NCBI GenBank assembly: GCA_002869005.1
Contig: PKTU01000144.1
Location: 1-37,238 of the forward strand
Direction of reading: 5' to 3'
Length of the DNA: 37,238 nt
From: Deltaproteobacteria bacterium
Lineage (GTDB): Bacteria; Desulfobacterota; Deferrisomatia; Deferrisomatales; BM512
Shown: positions 8,591 through 17,514 of the stretch, in pieces
How positions within the stretch are numbered: the stretch's first letter is position 1
Layout: each line of letters opens with the position of its first letter
Made by a program: the position numbers and the translations under genes
Notes under the pieces: generated by a model
Told to the model about the DNA's origin: nothing
The model's input: only the letters and a program-made list of their open reading frames with translations
The model's database searches: none

Positions 8591-9067
8591 TCAGGCAGAT
8601 TTTTTGCCGTGGTTAAGCTCCTTTATAAGGAGCAACCCGACCCCGACGCAGATGGCGGCGTCCGCTATATTGAAGGCGGGCCAGTGGTAACCGCTCCAAT
8701 GCAGATCTATGAAGTCAACCACTGCCCCATAGCGGATGCGGTCCACCAGGTTTCCAACCGCGCCGCCGAAAATCAACCCCAACGAAACAATGCCGGTTCT
8801 ACTGCCGCCGTGCCGCTTTAGGAACCAGAGGATAAAGCCCATCGCCACGACCGTTATGCTGATAAAGAACGGCACCCGCATTGAGCCGCTTGTTGAGAGG
8901 AAGCCGAAGGCCGCGCCCTTGTTCTTTAAATAGGTTAGGTTAAATAACCCCTCTATAACCGGCGAGGATTGGTATAGTGTAAAGGAGGCCTCGACGAGGG
9001 CTTTTGTTCCCAGGTCGAGGCCAGCCGTTACAATTGCCGTCAAGACGAAGAGGAGATAACGTCCCAT
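8591..9067 (-). CDS. lspA: lipoprotein signal peptidase LspA (signal peptidase II)
   Basis: LspA is a membrane aspartyl protease that removes the signal peptide from diacylglyceryl-prolipoproteins. From the ATG at 9067 the product has 158 residues with four hydrophobic segments. The catalytic pair is visible as Asp118 in VVDFIDLHW and Asp136 in FNIADAAI; GNLVDR (105-110) and YLKNKGAAFG are conserved. The start lies 5 bases after the ileS stop; the AGGAG at 9070-9074 is unusually close (2 bases), so another start is not excluded. A longer frame to 9100 would overlap ileS. The ileS-lspA linkage is conserved across many bacteria. Confidence 0.94.
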   Translation of the reverse strand: MGRYLLFVLTAIVTAGLDLGTKALVEASFTLYQSSPVIEGLFNLTYLKNKGAAFGFLSTSGSMRVPFFISITVVAMGFILWFLKRHGGSRTGIVSLGLIFGGAVGNLVDRIRYGAVVDFIDLHWSGYHWPAFNIADAAICVGVGLLLIKELNHGKKSA

Positions 9068-9072
9068 CTCTC

Positions 9073-11850
9073 CTACAGGTGCCCCACGCAACGGGCGCAA
9101 GCTTCCGGGTGGTCGCTCGATTCACCAACGGAAGTTGAATAGTTCCAGCAACGCTGGCACTTCTCGCCATCAGCGCGCGCCACTTCAACGCCTATGCCGG
9201 GCAGGCCGTCGTCCTTGAAGTCGCCACCGTCACTCTCAACAAGTTCAACTTGGCTCACGATGAAGAGAAAGGGCAGCTCTTCATTGTAAGGTGACAGGAA
9301 GTCCTCCCAGCGATTATCGACATGGAGGATTATCTTTGCATCCAGGGAGTGGCCGATAACCTTCGCGGCGCGCTGTTCCTCCGCTGCCTTGGAGACGAGT
9401 TTCCGAAGTTCGCGCAGCTTCTCCCACCTGGAGGAGAGCTCGTCGTTTAGGCGCGCATCTTCAACCTCCGGGAACTTGGTTAGGTGCACAGAGCCAGCTT
9501 TTGCCGGTATATGCCCCCATACCTCTTCGGAGGTGAAGGCGAGTATTGGCGCCATTATACGGGTGAGTTTGTCCACTATCTCGTAAAGGACGGTTTGCGC
9601 CGCGCGCCTGCCCTGGCTATCCGCAGGGAATGTGTAAAGGCGGTCCTTTAGAATGTCGAGATAAAACGCCGACAGGTCTACCGAGCAGTAGTTGTGGAGC
9701 CTGTGGAAGATAGTGTGGAACTGATAATTGTCATAGGCGGCAAGCGCTTTGCCTATTGTCCTGTTCAACGTGTCCAGGGCGTATCGGTCTATCTCCCAAA
9801 GCTCCTCAAAGGGTACTGCGTCCTTATCGGGGTCGAAGTCGCTCACGGTGCCGAGGAGGAAACGGCAGGTGTTTCTGATGCGCCTGTAAGCCTCCTCAAG
9901 TCTTTTAAGTATCTCCTCGCTGACCCTTATGTCGTCGCGATAATCTTCCGCGGCAACCCAGAGGCGCAAAACCTCCGCGCCGCGCTGCTTTACTATCTTT
10001 TCAGGCGCCAGGGCGTTGCCGGACGACTTTGACATCTTTCTGCCATTTTTATCCACCACGAAGCCATGGGTAAGTACTGTGCGGTATGGCGCCGCGCCGC
10101 GCGTGCCGACGGATGCCAGGAGGCTTGAATGGAACCAACCCCTGTGTTGGTCCGAGCCCTCGAGGTAGAGGTCCGCGGGTGAGGAGAGCAGGGGGTTGTT
10201 CTCCATAACCGCCGCAAAGGAGACCCCGGAGTCGAACCAGACGTCGAGAATATCTTCCTCCTTTATAAAGGTCTCATTGCCGCACTTATCGCAGGCAGTC
10301 CCTTCGGGAAGGAAGTCTTCCACGGGGCGCTCGAACCATGCGTCTGCGCCCTCCTTCTCAAAATAGGAAGCGGCGCGCTCGGCGATATCCATGCCCATCT
10401 TGGTCTCCCCGCACCTTTCGCAGTCCACGGCTACAATGGGTACTCCCCAGCTGCGCTGGCGGGAGATGCACCAGTCGGGTCTGGCAGCTATCATTCCGTA
10501 GATTCTCTCGCGACCCCAATGAGGTATCCACTTAACCTTGTCAATCTCTTTTAAGGCTTTCTCCCTTAACCCGGTCTTCTCCATAGAGACGAACCACTGG
10601 GTGGTTGAGCGGAAAATGACCGGTTTTTTACAACGCCAACAGTGGGGGTAGGAGTGCTTCACCTTTGCGGAGGAGAGTAAATATCCGTTCTCGTCCAGCC
10701 GCTCCACAACCAGATTATTGGCGGTGAAGACGTCGACCCCCTCTAGGTCGGCAACGTCAACGGTGAACTTGCCCTCGTCATTTACGGGGGCGTATATTTC
10801 AAGGCCGTATTTAAGCCCGATCTCATAGTCCTCCTGACCGTGGCCGGGTGCCGTGTGTACGCAGCCGGTGCCCGCGTCAAGGGTGACGTGGTCGCCCAGG
10901 ATAATGAGGCTGGGGCGATCATATAGTGGATGCCTGGCTTCTATACGCTCAAGCGAGGCCGGGTCTATCTCGGCCAGTTCCTTGTAACCTTCCGTGCCCA
11001 TCTCCTCGAAAACTATTGGCGCGAGGCGTTTGGCCAGGATGTACGCCTTGCCGGGGCGCTCCTTAAGCTCATAGGCCGCGTACTCAATTTCGGGGCCAAG
11101 CGCTACTGCCAGGTTTGACGGGATCGTCCAGGGTGTCGTTGTCCAGATAACGACGTGGCTCTCCATACCTTTTAACGCCGGGGCGATATCGCCAAGGTCG
11201 CGGGGGATCGGGAAGGCCACCGTTATAGCCAGATCTTTCCTATCTGCATACTCAACCTCAGCTTCAGCGAGCGCGGTGCCGCAGTCGATGCACCAGTAGA
11301 CAGGTTTTTTGCCCTGGTAGACCGCGCCGGACTCCATTAATTTACCTAGCTCTCTTACCGTTTGGGCTTCATAGTCGAAGCTCATGGTGAGGTAGGGCGT
11401 ATCCCAGTACCCGAAGATCCCAAGGCGTTTGAACTCGTCGCGCTGTATCGATACGAACTTGTCCGCGTATTTGCGGCAGTAGCGGCGAAAGTCCGCCTTG
11501 GACATGCCCGCCTTCTCTTTTCCGAGTTCCTTATCAACCTGATGCTCGATGGGCAGTCCATGACAATCCCACCCCGGTATGTAAGGTGAATGAAACCCCT
11601 GCATGGAGCGCATCTTTACGATAATGTCTTTTAGCACCTTGTTTATGGTGTGCCCCATGTGAATGTGACCATTGGCGTATGGAGGGCCATCGTGGAGGAT
11701 AAAGGTCTCTTTGCCTTCACCTGCCGCCATAAGGGCTTCGTAGGTTTTATCCGCCTCCCAGCGCTCAATCATTTCAGGCTCGCGCTTGGGCAGGTTTCCC
11801 CTCATTGGGAACTCGGTTTTGGGAAGGTTTAGTGTGTCTTTGTAATCCAT
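9073..11850 (-). CDS. ileS: isoleucyl-tRNA synthetase
   Basis: IleRS charges tRNA-Ile and edits misactivated valine. The 925-residue product has the class I HIGH element as GHIHMGH (61-67), the KMSKS loop in GRKMSKSSGN, the editing-domain segment TTTPWTIPSN, and a C-terminal zinc-binding module with CQRC and CARC. This is the bacterial ileS1 type. The ATG at 11850 (reading MDYKDTLNLPK) has GGGAG about 11 bases upstream; a start nine codons earlier is possible but poorly supported. The gap to rpe is only 58 bases, and no T-box leader fits in it. The gene is in a run with rpe upstream and lspA downstream. Confidence 0.97.
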   Translation of the reverse strand: MDYKDTLNLPKTEFPMRGNLPKREPEMIERWEADKTYEALMAAGEGKETFILHDGPPYANGHIHMGHTINKVLKDIIVKMRSMQGFHSPYIPGWDCHGLPIEHQVDKELGKEKAGMSKADFRRYCRKYADKFVSIQRDEFKRLGIFGYWDTPYLTMSFDYEAQTVRELGKLMESGAVYQGKKPVYWCIDCGTALAEAEVEYADRKDLAITVAFPIPRDLGDIAPALKGMESHVVIWTTTPWTIPSNLAVALGPEIEYAAYELKERPGKAYILAKRLAPIVFEEMGTEGYKELAEIDPASLERIEARHPLYDRPSLIILGDHVTLDAGTGCVHTAPGHGQEDYEIGLKYGLEIYAPVNDEGKFTVDVADLEGVDVFTANNLVVERLDENGYLLSSAKVKHSYPHCWRCKKPVIFRSTTQWFVSMEKTGLREKALKEIDKVKWIPHWGRERIYGMIAARPDWCISRQRSWGVPIVAVDCERCGETKMGMDIAERAASYFEKEGADAWFERPVEDFLPEGTACDKCGNETFIKEEDILDVWFDSGVSFAAVMENNPLLSSPADLYLEGSDQHRGWFHSSLLASVGTRGAAPYRTVLTHGFVVDKNGRKMSKSSGNALAPEKIVKQRGAEVLRLWVAAEDYRDDIRVSEEILKRLEEAYRRIRNTCRFLLGTVSDFDPDKDAVPFEELWEIDRYALDTLNRTIGKALAAYDNYQFHTIFHRLHNYCSVDLSAFYLDILKDRLYTFPADSQGRRAAQTVLYEIVDKLTRIMAPILAFTSEEVWGHIPAKAGSVHLTKFPEVEDARLNDELSSRWEKLRELRKLVSKAAEEQRAAKVIGHSLDAKIILHVDNRWEDFLSPYNEELPFLFIVSQVELVESDGGDFKDDGLPGIGVEVARADGEKCQRCWNYSTSVGESSDHPEACARCVGHL

Positions 11851-11908
11851 AAGGGAACTTCTCCCGAAGTTTGGCAAATATATATTTAAGTTGAAGAAAT
11901 ACTCTTAA

Positions 11909-12568
11909 TTAAATTGAGTTGAAGGCGTCTTTCAAGGAGCTAATAGCCTGCGCATAGGACGACGCGCCGAAAACGTAGCTCCCTGCTACCAGCGCATCGG
12001 CCCCGGCGCTTACCACCTCCTTGGCCGTGGAATCATTGATGCCCCCATCCACCTGAATCGTAAGGGCGAGGTCGCGAGAGGTTGCAAGCTCCCTAAGGCT
12101 CCTTATCTTCTCCGTCGCGGAGGGGATGAAGGATTGGCCTCCGAAGCCGGGGTTCACGCTCATAATAAGCACCATGTCCAGCTCTTCCAAAACGTATTTA
12201 AGAACATCAAGCGGTGTGGAAGGGTTCAGCGCGACCCCTGCCTTTGCGCCTGCCTGCTTAATCTGCTGAACAGTACGGTGAAGGTGCGGACATGTTTCGG
12301 CGTGCACTGTTATGTAGTCGGCACCTGCTTTTGCGAACTCATCTATATACCGCTCAGGTTCAACGATCATCAGGTGGACGTCCATTGTAAGGTCGGTTAT
12401 GGTCCTTACCGCCTTTGCAACCAGAGGCCCGATGGTGATGTTCGGGACAAAGCGTCCGTCCATAACATCGACATGTACCCAGTCGGCGCCGGCGGCGGCT
12501 ATCGCCCTCACCTCATCCCCAAGGTTGGCGAAATCCGCGGAGAGTATAGAGGTAGCTATTATCGACAT
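11909..12568 (-). CDS. rpe: ribulose-phosphate 3-epimerase
   Basis: Rpe interconverts ribulose 5-phosphate and xylulose 5-phosphate in the pentose phosphate pathway. The 219-residue TIM-barrel protein shows [11 protein letters not shown] at the N-terminus, the metal and catalytic segment [14 protein letters not shown], the [10 protein letters not shown] loop and VDGGI, covering the expected His and Asp ligands. AAGGAA lies about 11 bases before the ATG. A 102-base gap with a hairpin separates it from the upstream PASTA gene. The rsmB-PASTA-rpe order is one I associate with Geobacter-like genomes, although the genes share no obvious pathway. Confidence 0.96.
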   Translation of the reverse strand: MSIIATSILSADFANLGDEVRAIAAAGADWVHVDVMDGRFVPNITIGPLVAKAVRTITDLTMDVHLMIVEPERYIDEFAKAGADYITVHAETCPHLHRTVQQIKQAGAKAGVALNPSTPLDVLKYVLEELDMVLIMSVNPGFGGQSFIPSATEKIRSLRELATSRDLALTIQVDGGINDSTAKEVVSAGADALVAGSYVFGASSYAQAISSLKDAFNSI

Positions 12569-12637
12569 TTAAAGGCGTTCCTTCCCAACTAAAATTTTAG
12601 AAGTTTAGAGGTCAAAGATTATAGGGTTAAATGGTGC

Positions 12638-12652
12638 TTGTGGGAACCACAA
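12638..12652 (-). other. short perfect hairpin between the PASTA gene and rpe
   Basis: TTGTGG and CCACAA form a 6-bp perfect stem with a 3-base loop. A competing pairing of GGGAA with TTCCC overlaps it. There is no T-run on the minus strand after it, so it is not a canonical terminator. It may process or stabilise the mRNA between the two genes, or be chance. Confidence 0.3.
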
Positions 12653-12670
12653 ATTCCCTTTCGGGGCGGG

Positions 12671-13594
12671 TTATTTCTCTTTCCCGTCCACGAATACGCG
12701 TATGCGCTCTCCAGGTCTTAGCTCAACGAGTTCGCGGAGTGCTCCCCCTGAAGGGATCATCTCCCTTAATATAACACGCCGTCCCGAAACTGATTGGGCT
12801 ACAACCTCGACTTCGCGGGTGGTGAATCCAGCTGGGATGAGCTGCTCCACCAATACCATCCTCCCAGGTGAGGAGGATATGTTCCGTTCCGCCACCGAGA
12901 GAGAGACTCTCGTCCCCTGTGGAATGGGACTGCCCGGCATCGGCTCCTGGCTTAGAATTCTACCGGCCCTTGAAGGGTCCCCGATCCGGACCTCTTCCAC
13001 GCGCTCGACTCCCACCCCCAGGGATTCGAGTTGCGCTTCGGCTTTGTGGAGCTCTAAACCCTGAAGGTTTGGCATCCTCATGAGCTTGGGCTCCGGGGCG
13101 GTGGAGGCAATGAGTGGTATCGCTATTCCACTTTCAAGAGGAGCGCCGGGCTCAAACGCCTGGGCCAGTACCAGCCCCTCCTCTTTGCCCGGTATCCTTA
13201 TGGCAACTTCAGGCGCGAGTCCTGCCTGTGTGAGCAGGATCGTTGCGTCTTCAAGAGTTCTGCCTACCACATTCGGCATGGAGTGGCGCTCGGGCCCACG
13301 CGATAGAATTACTCCTATTCCTCTCCCTGCCTTGACTATTACCCCAGCCGCCGGACGTTGTCTGACAACCCTGTTTTTGGCAACCTCGTCGGAGAAGGAA
13401 AAGCCTCTGACCTCAAGGTCGAGCTCATTTTCGGTCAATACCTCTAGGGCGGCAGTCAGCTCTAGCCCCTCTATGGCGGGCACGGAGACCTCCGGGGCGT
13501 TTTCTACCATAAAGGCTACGACCAGATATCCGCCGAGCCCAGCTATTGCAAGCGCCAAGAGAGCGTAGAAGATGAAAAAAGGAAGCTTTCTCAT
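12671..13594 (-). CDS. membrane-anchored PASTA-domain protein
   Basis: The 307-residue product has one N-terminal transmembrane segment (about residues 5-31) and at least three PASTA repeats outside the membrane: about 37-98 (VPAIEGLELTAALEVL onset), 103-168 (MPNVVGRTLEDA onset) and 173-235 (MPNLQGLELHKA onset). A less regular C-terminal part follows. PASTA domains bind peptidoglycan fragments or beta-lactams in serine/threonine kinases and PBPs, but here neither a kinase nor a transpeptidase domain is attached. The gene starts immediately after rsmB ends, so it is in the same operon. The role is probably cell-wall sensing or scaffolding in the periplasm; this is inferred from the domain alone. 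Confidence 0.85.
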   Translation of the reverse strand: MRKLPFFIFYALLALAIAGLGGYLVVAFMVENAPEVSVPAIEGLELTAALEVLTENELDLEVRGFSFSDEVAKNRVVRQRPAAGVIVKAGRGIGVILSRGPERHSMPNVVGRTLEDATILLTQAGLAPEVAIRIPGKEEGLVLAQAFEPGAPLESGIAIPLIASTAPEPKLMRMPNLQGLELHKAEAQLESLGVGVERVEEVRIGDPSRAGRILSQEPMPGSPIPQGTRVSLSVAERNISSSPGRMVLVEQLIPAGFTTREVEVVAQSVSGRRVILREMIPSGGALRELVELRPGERIRVFVDGKEK

Positions 13595-14980
13595 CTAGCC
13601 TCTCCTCCGTAACCTTGCGCCAAAGAATCCATCCAAATGTCCACCATTATCGACGGCGGGCTCCATCGGAAAAGTTTTGAAAAAGCCCTCTTTGTTTATT
13701 AAAGAGGGAGCGACGAAGGTTTCAGGGTGTTCAAGCGTCCAGCTTTTATTCTCAGATAGGAATCGCTTAATGACTCCCTCATTCTCCGCTCTTGCCGTGG
13801 TGCATGTAGAGTAAACTATTACTCCGCCCACCCTTACCAGCTTCGCCGCGTTTTCGATTATCGCATACTGTAGGGGCGGGAAGGTAGAAAGCTCTTTAGG
13901 CGACAGCCTCCATTTTCTCTCAGGATTGTGCGCCAATACTCCCAGCCCGGAGCACGGGACATCGAGCAGGGCCGCGTCAAAGGGCCGCGCTTCTTTATAG
14001 ATCCTTGCGTCACCCTTGACGGCCTTTATCGATAAATATCCCAAAGATTGGGCGAGCGCTTCAACCGCCCGTACTCTTTTTTCGTGTATATCGAGGGCTA
14101 CTATCTCTCCGGAATCTCCCATAAGCTCCGCGATATGGGTGGTCTTTAGCCCCGGCGCCGCGCAGCAGTCAAGGACTCTGGCCCCCGGTTCAGGCGAAAG
14201 CAAAAGCGGCACCAGTTGTGATGCTTGCCCCTGAATAATTGCCTTGCCTGAGGTAACCAATTCACTTTCAGATAGCTCTCCGCCTCCCACGCACCAGAAA
14301 CTGCCGGGTGCGTAGAGGCCCTTCCCCTTTGCCCTCGGCGTGTCAAGGCATTGAAGCAGCGCCTCCACCCCTCCTTCGCCGGTAGCCCTGAAGAATGCCG
14401 GGGGGGTCGCGGAGAGCGCACGCGCGATAAGGGTCGCGCCTGCAAGACCTTCTTCTTCGCGCCAAAGTTCGATAAGCCACCTTGGCATCCCTGTTTCCAG
14501 AGATAGGTTCTCTAGCTCATCCTCGGCTCCGGGAAGCTCGCCCCCATTTCTTGAGGCAGACCTAAGCACAGCATTTACAAAGCCCGCTCCCTTTGAATAG
14601 CCAAGCGTCTTGACAGCTTCGACGGTCTCCGAGACGGCTGCGGCGGCATGGACCCTGTCTAGAAATATTAGTTGGTAAACCCCTACTCTGAGTGGATTTA
14701 AGAGCGCACGCTGGATTTTCGAGATGGGCCGCCCGGCGCAGTGTGCGATTATGGCATCCAGACGGTTTCGCCACCTTAGCACCCCATACACGAGCATTGT
14801 GGCTAGGGCTTTATCTCGCGGATCGCCGAAGGGTACCTCTGTCCATTTTTTCTTAAGATAAATGTCCGCGTAGGCTTTTCTCCGCTCAATATCATTTAGT
14901 GCGCTTATAGCGGCGCAGCGCGGCTCGCCATTTTTTATTGGCGCACCCTTTGACCTCTTTTTATTAACGGCGCTCCTCAT
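13595..14980 (-). CDS. rsmB: 16S rRNA (cytosine-967-C5)-methyltransferase RsmB
   Basis: RsmB (Sun/Fmu) methylates C967 of 16S rRNA using S-adenosylmethionine. The 461-residue product has an N-terminal NusB-like RNA-binding helical domain (about 20-150) and a C-terminal Rossmann methyltransferase. The latter shows the SAM loop VLDCCAAPGLKT, the DVPCSGLG motif IV and the STCTT motif VI that carries the catalytic Cys. The ATG at 14980 lies 6 bases after the stop of the RelA/SpoT-like gene; the ribosome-binding site is weak, consistent with coupled translation. The first 20 residues are Lys/Arg-rich and may be an extension. Confidence 0.95.
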   Translation of the reverse strand: MRSAVNKKRSKGAPIKNGEPRCAAISALNDIERRKAYADIYLKKKWTEVPFGDPRDKALATMLVYGVLRWRNRLDAIIAHCAGRPISKIQRALLNPLRVGVYQLIFLDRVHAAAAVSETVEAVKTLGYSKGAGFVNAVLRSASRNGGELPGAEDELENLSLETGMPRWLIELWREEEGLAGATLIARALSATPPAFFRATGEGGVEALLQCLDTPRAKGKGLYAPGSFWCVGGGELSESELVTSGKAIIQGQASQLVPLLLSPEPGARVLDCCAAPGLKTTHIAELMGDSGEIVALDIHEKRVRAVEALAQSLGYLSIKAVKGDARIYKEARPFDAALLDVPCSGLGVLAHNPERKWRLSPKELSTFPPLQYAIIENAAKLVRVGGVIVYSTCTTARAENEGVIKRFLSENKSWTLEHPETFVAPSLINKEGFFKTFPMEPAVDNGGHLDGFFGARLRRRG

Positions 14981-14986
14981 CCGATG

Positions 14987-17065
14987 CTAATTCTTTGCGG
15001 TGCCGGGCTGGATTTGAATATCGTGAATGAAGTCCATCTTGCGAAGGTCGCGTAGTATCCTGTCAAGCGCGCGGGAGGTGCCGGGGCTGAATTCGAGTCT
15101 AAGAATATCATCCTCGTCGGGAAGGGTGATGGAGCTGAGGTCTATGTCAAGGCTCCTGAAGGGCGCGACGACGTGGTATAGAAGGCCAGGAACGTTTGTG
15201 GTCCAAATATTGAGTTTTATAGGGCCCGGGTCGCGAAGCTCTATCTTTTTTTGTTTGTCCCACTGGAGGGGAACCTTCGTCTCCGCGGTGTCAAGCACGC
15301 ACCCCTTTCTGTGGACGAGTAGCCGCCTGCCGTCCGGCACCCCCTCTATATCATCCCCAGACACGGGGACGCAGCGCTGGCAGAACTTCCTCGTCTTGGA
15401 TTCGAAGTCATAACGTCTAACTTTGCGAACCGGTATGGGTTTGCCCGGGATGACCTTTTGTAGAAGGGCGCTCACGGGGTTCCTTCCAGGCTTTGCGAGG
15501 GGCCCAAGCACTCGCTCTAAAGGCAGATTTCCCAGATATACATCCTGGTATATTTTCTCGATTTTTTCACCGCTCTGGGCGGCGATGGTGTTGGCGCGCG
15601 TTTCGACCTCCCACGCGTCCATATTGGCGGCGCTCCCTACGCCGAGGAGCAGTTTTTTACCCTCCGCCGCCGCCTTGTGGTACTCCTCCTGGCGAAGGTG
15701 CTTTTTTATCGCTGTTACAGCTCGCCTGGTATGAGCCCAGTCGAGAAAATTATCAGTGCAGACATTTCTCGTTGAGGGGATTATCTCAACCCTGTCATTC
15801 ATGTTGAGAGGGGTTGAGAGGTGAACTGTCTTGTCGTTTACTTTGGTGCCCGCGGCTCTTAAGCCAAGCTCCTTGTGGACGGCAAAAGCAAAATCAAGCG
15901 CGGTTGCGCCCTCTTCCAGGTTTATTATTAGCCCTTTAGGCGTTATTACCTGAATCCCATCGGGCTGGTTGAAACGCAGATAGTCTTGAATGCTGGTCTG
16001 CTCATCGGCCTCAAGAAACTCCCGGAGGTCCTTAAGGTATCTAGAGTTGAATTGAGCTGATTCTATATCCATTGAGAGCAGGCCAAGCCGGTTGAAGCGG
16101 TCGTCGTCGCGGCTTGAAATTGTAAAGCGTACGATCATTCCCTTGTATGTTACTTGTGTTTCAAGGGCTCTAAAGCCATTTTCCCTGGGATTTGAAATGT
16201 TGTCTCGAAAGCTGCCCGGCACCGACGGGAAAGTTAAGTGGACTCTTCCTAGTGCTTGGTACGCAGCTTCGCGGCTCTCCGTTATGATCCTTACAGAGAA
16301 GAGGTTTTCACGTTTAATAGGTAGGTCGGGGTCAAAACGCGCCCAGTTCACCTCAATGCGTACTGTTAGATTGCCGGGGAAAGCCTCCGCAAGCCGGGTT
16401 CGAAGGTTACCGATGGGTTTTTCCAGCTCAACTTTCGCTTTTGCTTGGACATCCTGAAATTCGTGGAATTTTTCAGGAGATAGATACTCCCCCAATTGCT
16501 CTCTTAAGCGACTTGCCAAGTCCATCATGCACAGACGTTCACAGATGTTGGCGTACATCGAGGCCGATTCACCGGCGATTCTAATCTGTTTTTCGCGGTT
16601 GAATATGTGGAGGGTGTCCAGGTTGTCAACCCTGTCGGCAATCTTGACGAGGAGCACCCTGATATCCTTTAAGGCATGCTCAAATAGGCGCCGGTAGGTG
16701 AGTCCTTTGTCTTCCTTAATTTTGGTCAGCGCCTCAACAAGGTCCGCGCACTCGGGGAAATCTCTCCGGAGCTCCTCCTGGGTATAATCTGTGTCTTCAA
16801 CCGTATCGTGGAGTATGGCGGCTTCAATGGAGGGCCAGTCGACTATCCTGCCGAAGCGGCTAACCTCCTGCGCGGTCCTTAGCGGATGGTAGATATAGGG
16901 CTCGCCAGTCTTTCTTGTCACACCTGTATGAAGGCGCTCAGCGGTGTCAACCGCGCGCTCCAGTCTGTCTGAGAGCTCCTGTACTTCATTATCGTCCACC
17001 GAGTGGTGGAGGATGTACCAGGAGAGAATGCTGTCTTTTTCTTCTGCGAAGGTGCTCGTTGCCAT
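14987..17065 (-). CDS. RelA/SpoT-like (p)ppGpp hydrolase with degenerate synthetase domain
   Basis: The 692-residue protein has the long RSH order: HD hydrolase domain (about 25-200), a synthetase-like region (about 215-345), TGS (about 367-431), a helical part, a Cys-containing CQRCVPVSGDDIEG segment (562-575) and a C-terminal ACT domain (about 615-690). Hydrolase residues are intact: GEPYIYHP (His60), HDTVEDT (His86, Asp87) and KIADR (Asp144). The synthetase core is eroded. The usual YQSxHT is FRALET (298-303), the EIQIRT strand is RFTISS (313-318), the acidic Asp before AxRI is missing at KRENLFSVRI (251-260), and no AAHWxYK follows. I infer a (p)ppGpp hydrolase or nucleotide-binding regulator, not a synthetase. 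AGGAAGAGG precedes the ATG. It heads the eight-gene minus-strand run. Confidence 0.85.
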   Translation of the reverse strand: MATSTFAEEKDSILSWYILHHSVDDNEVQELSDRLERAVDTAERLHTGVTRKTGEPYIYHPLRTAQEVSRFGRIVDWPSIEAAILHDTVEDTDYTQEELRRDFPECADLVEALTKIKEDKGLTYRRLFEHALKDIRVLLVKIADRVDNLDTLHIFNREKQIRIAGESASMYANICERLCMMDLASRLREQLGEYLSPEKFHEFQDVQAKAKVELEKPIGNLRTRLAEAFPGNLTVRIEVNWARFDPDLPIKRENLFSVRIITESREAAYQALGRVHLTFPSVPGSFRDNISNPRENGFRALETQVTYKGMIVRFTISSRDDDRFNRLGLLSMDIESAQFNSRYLKDLREFLEADEQTSIQDYLRFNQPDGIQVITPKGLIINLEEGATALDFAFAVHKELGLRAAGTKVNDKTVHLSTPLNMNDRVEIIPSTRNVCTDNFLDWAHTRRAVTAIKKHLRQEEYHKAAAEGKKLLLGVGSAANMDAWEVETRANTIAAQSGEKIEKIYQDVYLGNLPLERVLGPLAKPGRNPVSALLQKVIPGKPIPVRKVRRYDFESKTRKFCQRCVPVSGDDIEGVPDGRRLLVHRKGCVLDTAETKVPLQWDKQKKIELRDPGPIKLNIWTTNVPGLLYHVVAPFRSLDIDLSSITLPDEDDILRLEFSPGTSRALDRILRDLRKMDFIHDIQIQPGTAKN

Positions 17066-17514
17066 TGCCTCTTCCTCTTATGTGAGGATCATTTATGGAT
17101 TATTGCAGAATGGAGCCGTAAACGGAACATTAATGGTAAAAATATTCTTGGGTTAGACGGCAAAGCAAGTTGCCGGAATTAATCGTTGCGGTAGATTTTA
17201 AATTAACAAGGTTTGTTTGCAGTAAAACTTACCGAGAGTACAGCTCAAATTAGCTTTAGCCACTATTTTGAGAGCAGACTTCCTGGAGCTTTTATTTGAA
17301 AAACTTATTGAGGGAATCAGGTGAAAAGTATATAAAATTTAGTTTAGCTAAAATGGCTTAGATTTGGTCAAAAGATATGGCAGAACAATGTTTTAATTGT
17401 AAAAATCTTAATTATTTACGTCTGAGGTCTAACGACAGTGCATTGGTGGGGTTACGCGGCAATCAGTAATTGTAGGTGCCTTTAACTCCAACAAATTTCA
17501 AAGCAGGAGGAATT
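17066..17514. other. divergent AT-rich intergenic region between the RSH gene and the hydrogenase operon
   Basis: No credible gene was found in these 449 bases, which are visibly more AT-rich than the surrounding genes. The region must hold the promoters for the leftward RSH run and the rightward hydrogenase operon. A 10-bp palindrome TTTAGCTAAA lies at 17343-17352, and an inverted repeat at 17158-17175 is listed separately. I looked for sigma-54 (GG-N10-GC) and FNR-type sites and found no correct match. Confidence 0.5.
17158..17175. repeat. inverted repeat CGGCAA-N6-TTGCCG, possible operator
   Basis: Two perfect 6-bp arms flank AGCAAG, about 93 bases upstream of the RSH start and 340 bases upstream of the hydrogenase start. 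The form is typical of a dimeric regulator's site, but no regulator gene is adjacent and no second copy was noticed in the window. Confidence 0.3.

Noticed and set aside
17066-17514. Sigma-54 promoter and FNR box for the hydrogenase operon
   Set aside because: The closest GG...GC pair has the wrong spacing (11 rather than 10 bases), and the TTGAG-GGA-ATCAG element is one base short of an FNR site.
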